Shown here one piece after another: positions 63,576 to 64,000 of a DNA stretch of 64,000 bases. The translations under genes were made by a program, and so were the position numbers. The notes below the pieces were generated by a model. That model saw nothing but the letters and a program-made list of their open reading frames with translations. It was not told the origin of the DNA and did no database searches. Source of the stretch: Flavobacteriaceae bacterium YJPT1-3 (GTDB lineage Bacteria; Bacteroidota; Bacteroidia; Flavobacteriales; Flavobacteriaceae); the NCBI GenBank assembly GCA_029866965.1, contig CP123444.1, positions 3,071,001-3,135,000 on the forward strand, in the 5' to 3' direction. Position 1 is the stretch's first letter, and the number at the start of each line of letters is the position of its first letter.

Positions 63576-64000
63576 TTAAAGCCTACATATCCTTCTGGTG
63601 GACTCCCGTAAAACAGGTTTTTCCCTCGAGAGAAATTCTTGTAAACTGGTTGGTTTCTTGCCGGTTAGATTTTCGTACACCTGGGAAATCTTTGGCTCTG
63701 CTTGTAGTCGGGGTAAAAAATGCAATAGAGTAAAGACCAGCGCATAAGACATGGAGTGGCCTTCCTTTACCTTTTTTATGAAGAAAGAAAATGGGTTAAT
63801 GCTTTTATATCGAACCGGTATACCTGTTTCGCTCTGTATCAATTCAACCACCTCTTGAAAATTTTTATTTTCCGTTCCAGTGATATCGAAGGCTCTATTC
63901 TGATACTGATTAAAATAAAGCAGTACCTGAGCACAGTACTCGCTTACGTTAAAAGAATCTACCCAATTCAGCTTAGCCTTTCCCAGCGGCAACTCAATGC
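63576..64000 (-). CDS. NmrA/SDR-type NAD(P)-binding protein, N-terminal part missing
   Basis: The last 140 residues of an atypical short-chain-dehydrogenase-like protein; the frame continues beyond the window edge. The start seen, IELPLGKAKLNWVDSFNVSEYCAQVLL, is the usual substrate-side strand and the Asp-Val motif of NmrA-like proteins, followed by AFDITGTENKNFQEVVELIQSETG and the C-terminal helices ending LTGKKPTSLQEFLSREKPVL. The nucleotide-binding start is not in the window. It converges with the DnaE2-like gene, 26 bases apart. The substrate is unknown. Confidence 0.75.
   Translation of the reverse strand, partial: IELPLGKAKLNWVDSFNVSEYCAQVLLYFNQYQNRAFDITGTENKNFQEVVELIQSETGIPVRYKSINPFSFFIKKVKEGHSMSYALVFTLLHFLPRLQAEPKISQVYENLTGKKPTSLQEFLSREKPVLRESTRRICRL

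Overview
The window is ordinary chromosomal DNA of a Bacteroidota bacterium, almost certainly a member of the Flavobacteriaceae with a mid-range GC content. This rests on several lineage markers: type IX secretion (T9SS) C-terminal sorting domains on secreted proteins, a PorD-like protein, SusC/TonB-type receptors with carboxypeptidase-like N-domains, the gene order bamD-rpoZ-coaBC-porD-recN, many domain families largely restricted to this phylum (DUF5686, DUF4249, DUF6095, DUF6913), monomeric isocitrate dehydrogenase, and promoters of the Bacteroidota type (TTG, then TAnnTTTG). I see no rRNA, tRNA, CRISPR array, insertion sequence or prophage. Coding density is high.

Layout. 1-2839: end of smpB and a DUF5686 outer-membrane protein. 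2955-11273: pcm on the minus strand, then a plus-strand run with an oxidoreductase, a 3-hydroxyacyl-CoA dehydrogenase, a PagL-like lipid A deacylase, DUF1015, YggS, a UvrC/Cho-like exonuclease fusion, a K+ channel and miaA. 11304-25245: minus strand, RprXY-like two-component pair, coaE, a YbbR-like protein, a glycosyltransferase, a large T9SS-secreted CUB/FN3 protein with an apparent frameshift in its signal peptide, fabI, recN, porD, coaBC, rpoZ and bamD. 25348-36576: dapA, a split 5'-nucleotidase, DoxX, ligA, prmC, ribD and small enzymes. 36778-44883: dnaA with a structured leader, a phosphatase, a T9SS-sorted sugar dehydrogenase, an RsmI-like methyltransferase, two tandem lysozyme-like paralogues, mltG and dapF. 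45014-54683: an HtrA protease, long-form GAPDH, trmD, rplS, a two-barrel PagL-like protein, a 668-base gene-free region that appears to encode a structured RNA, and icd. 54782-64000: a TonB receptor with DUF4249, murQ, and a Y-family polymerase plus a short DnaE forming an inducible mutagenesis cassette.

Most genes are housekeeping and form cell-envelope, coenzyme A, lysine/peptidoglycan, and DNA repair groups. The observations most worth following are: (i) a 14-bp perfect palindrome, GCTTTCGCGAAAGC, present in 12 perfect copies and several near copies scattered inside genes on both strands and in all three reading frames; (ii) a chain of RNA helices ending in an intrinsic terminator between 51787 and 52454; (iii) an A9 tract at 19277-19285 that puts the signal peptide of a T9SS protein out of frame; (iv) structured leaders of dnaA and icd; (v) a paired TTGGAAT operator over the promoter of the dinB-dnaE cassette; and (vi) promoters whose -7 box ends only four bases before the start codon, suggesting leaderless mRNAs.
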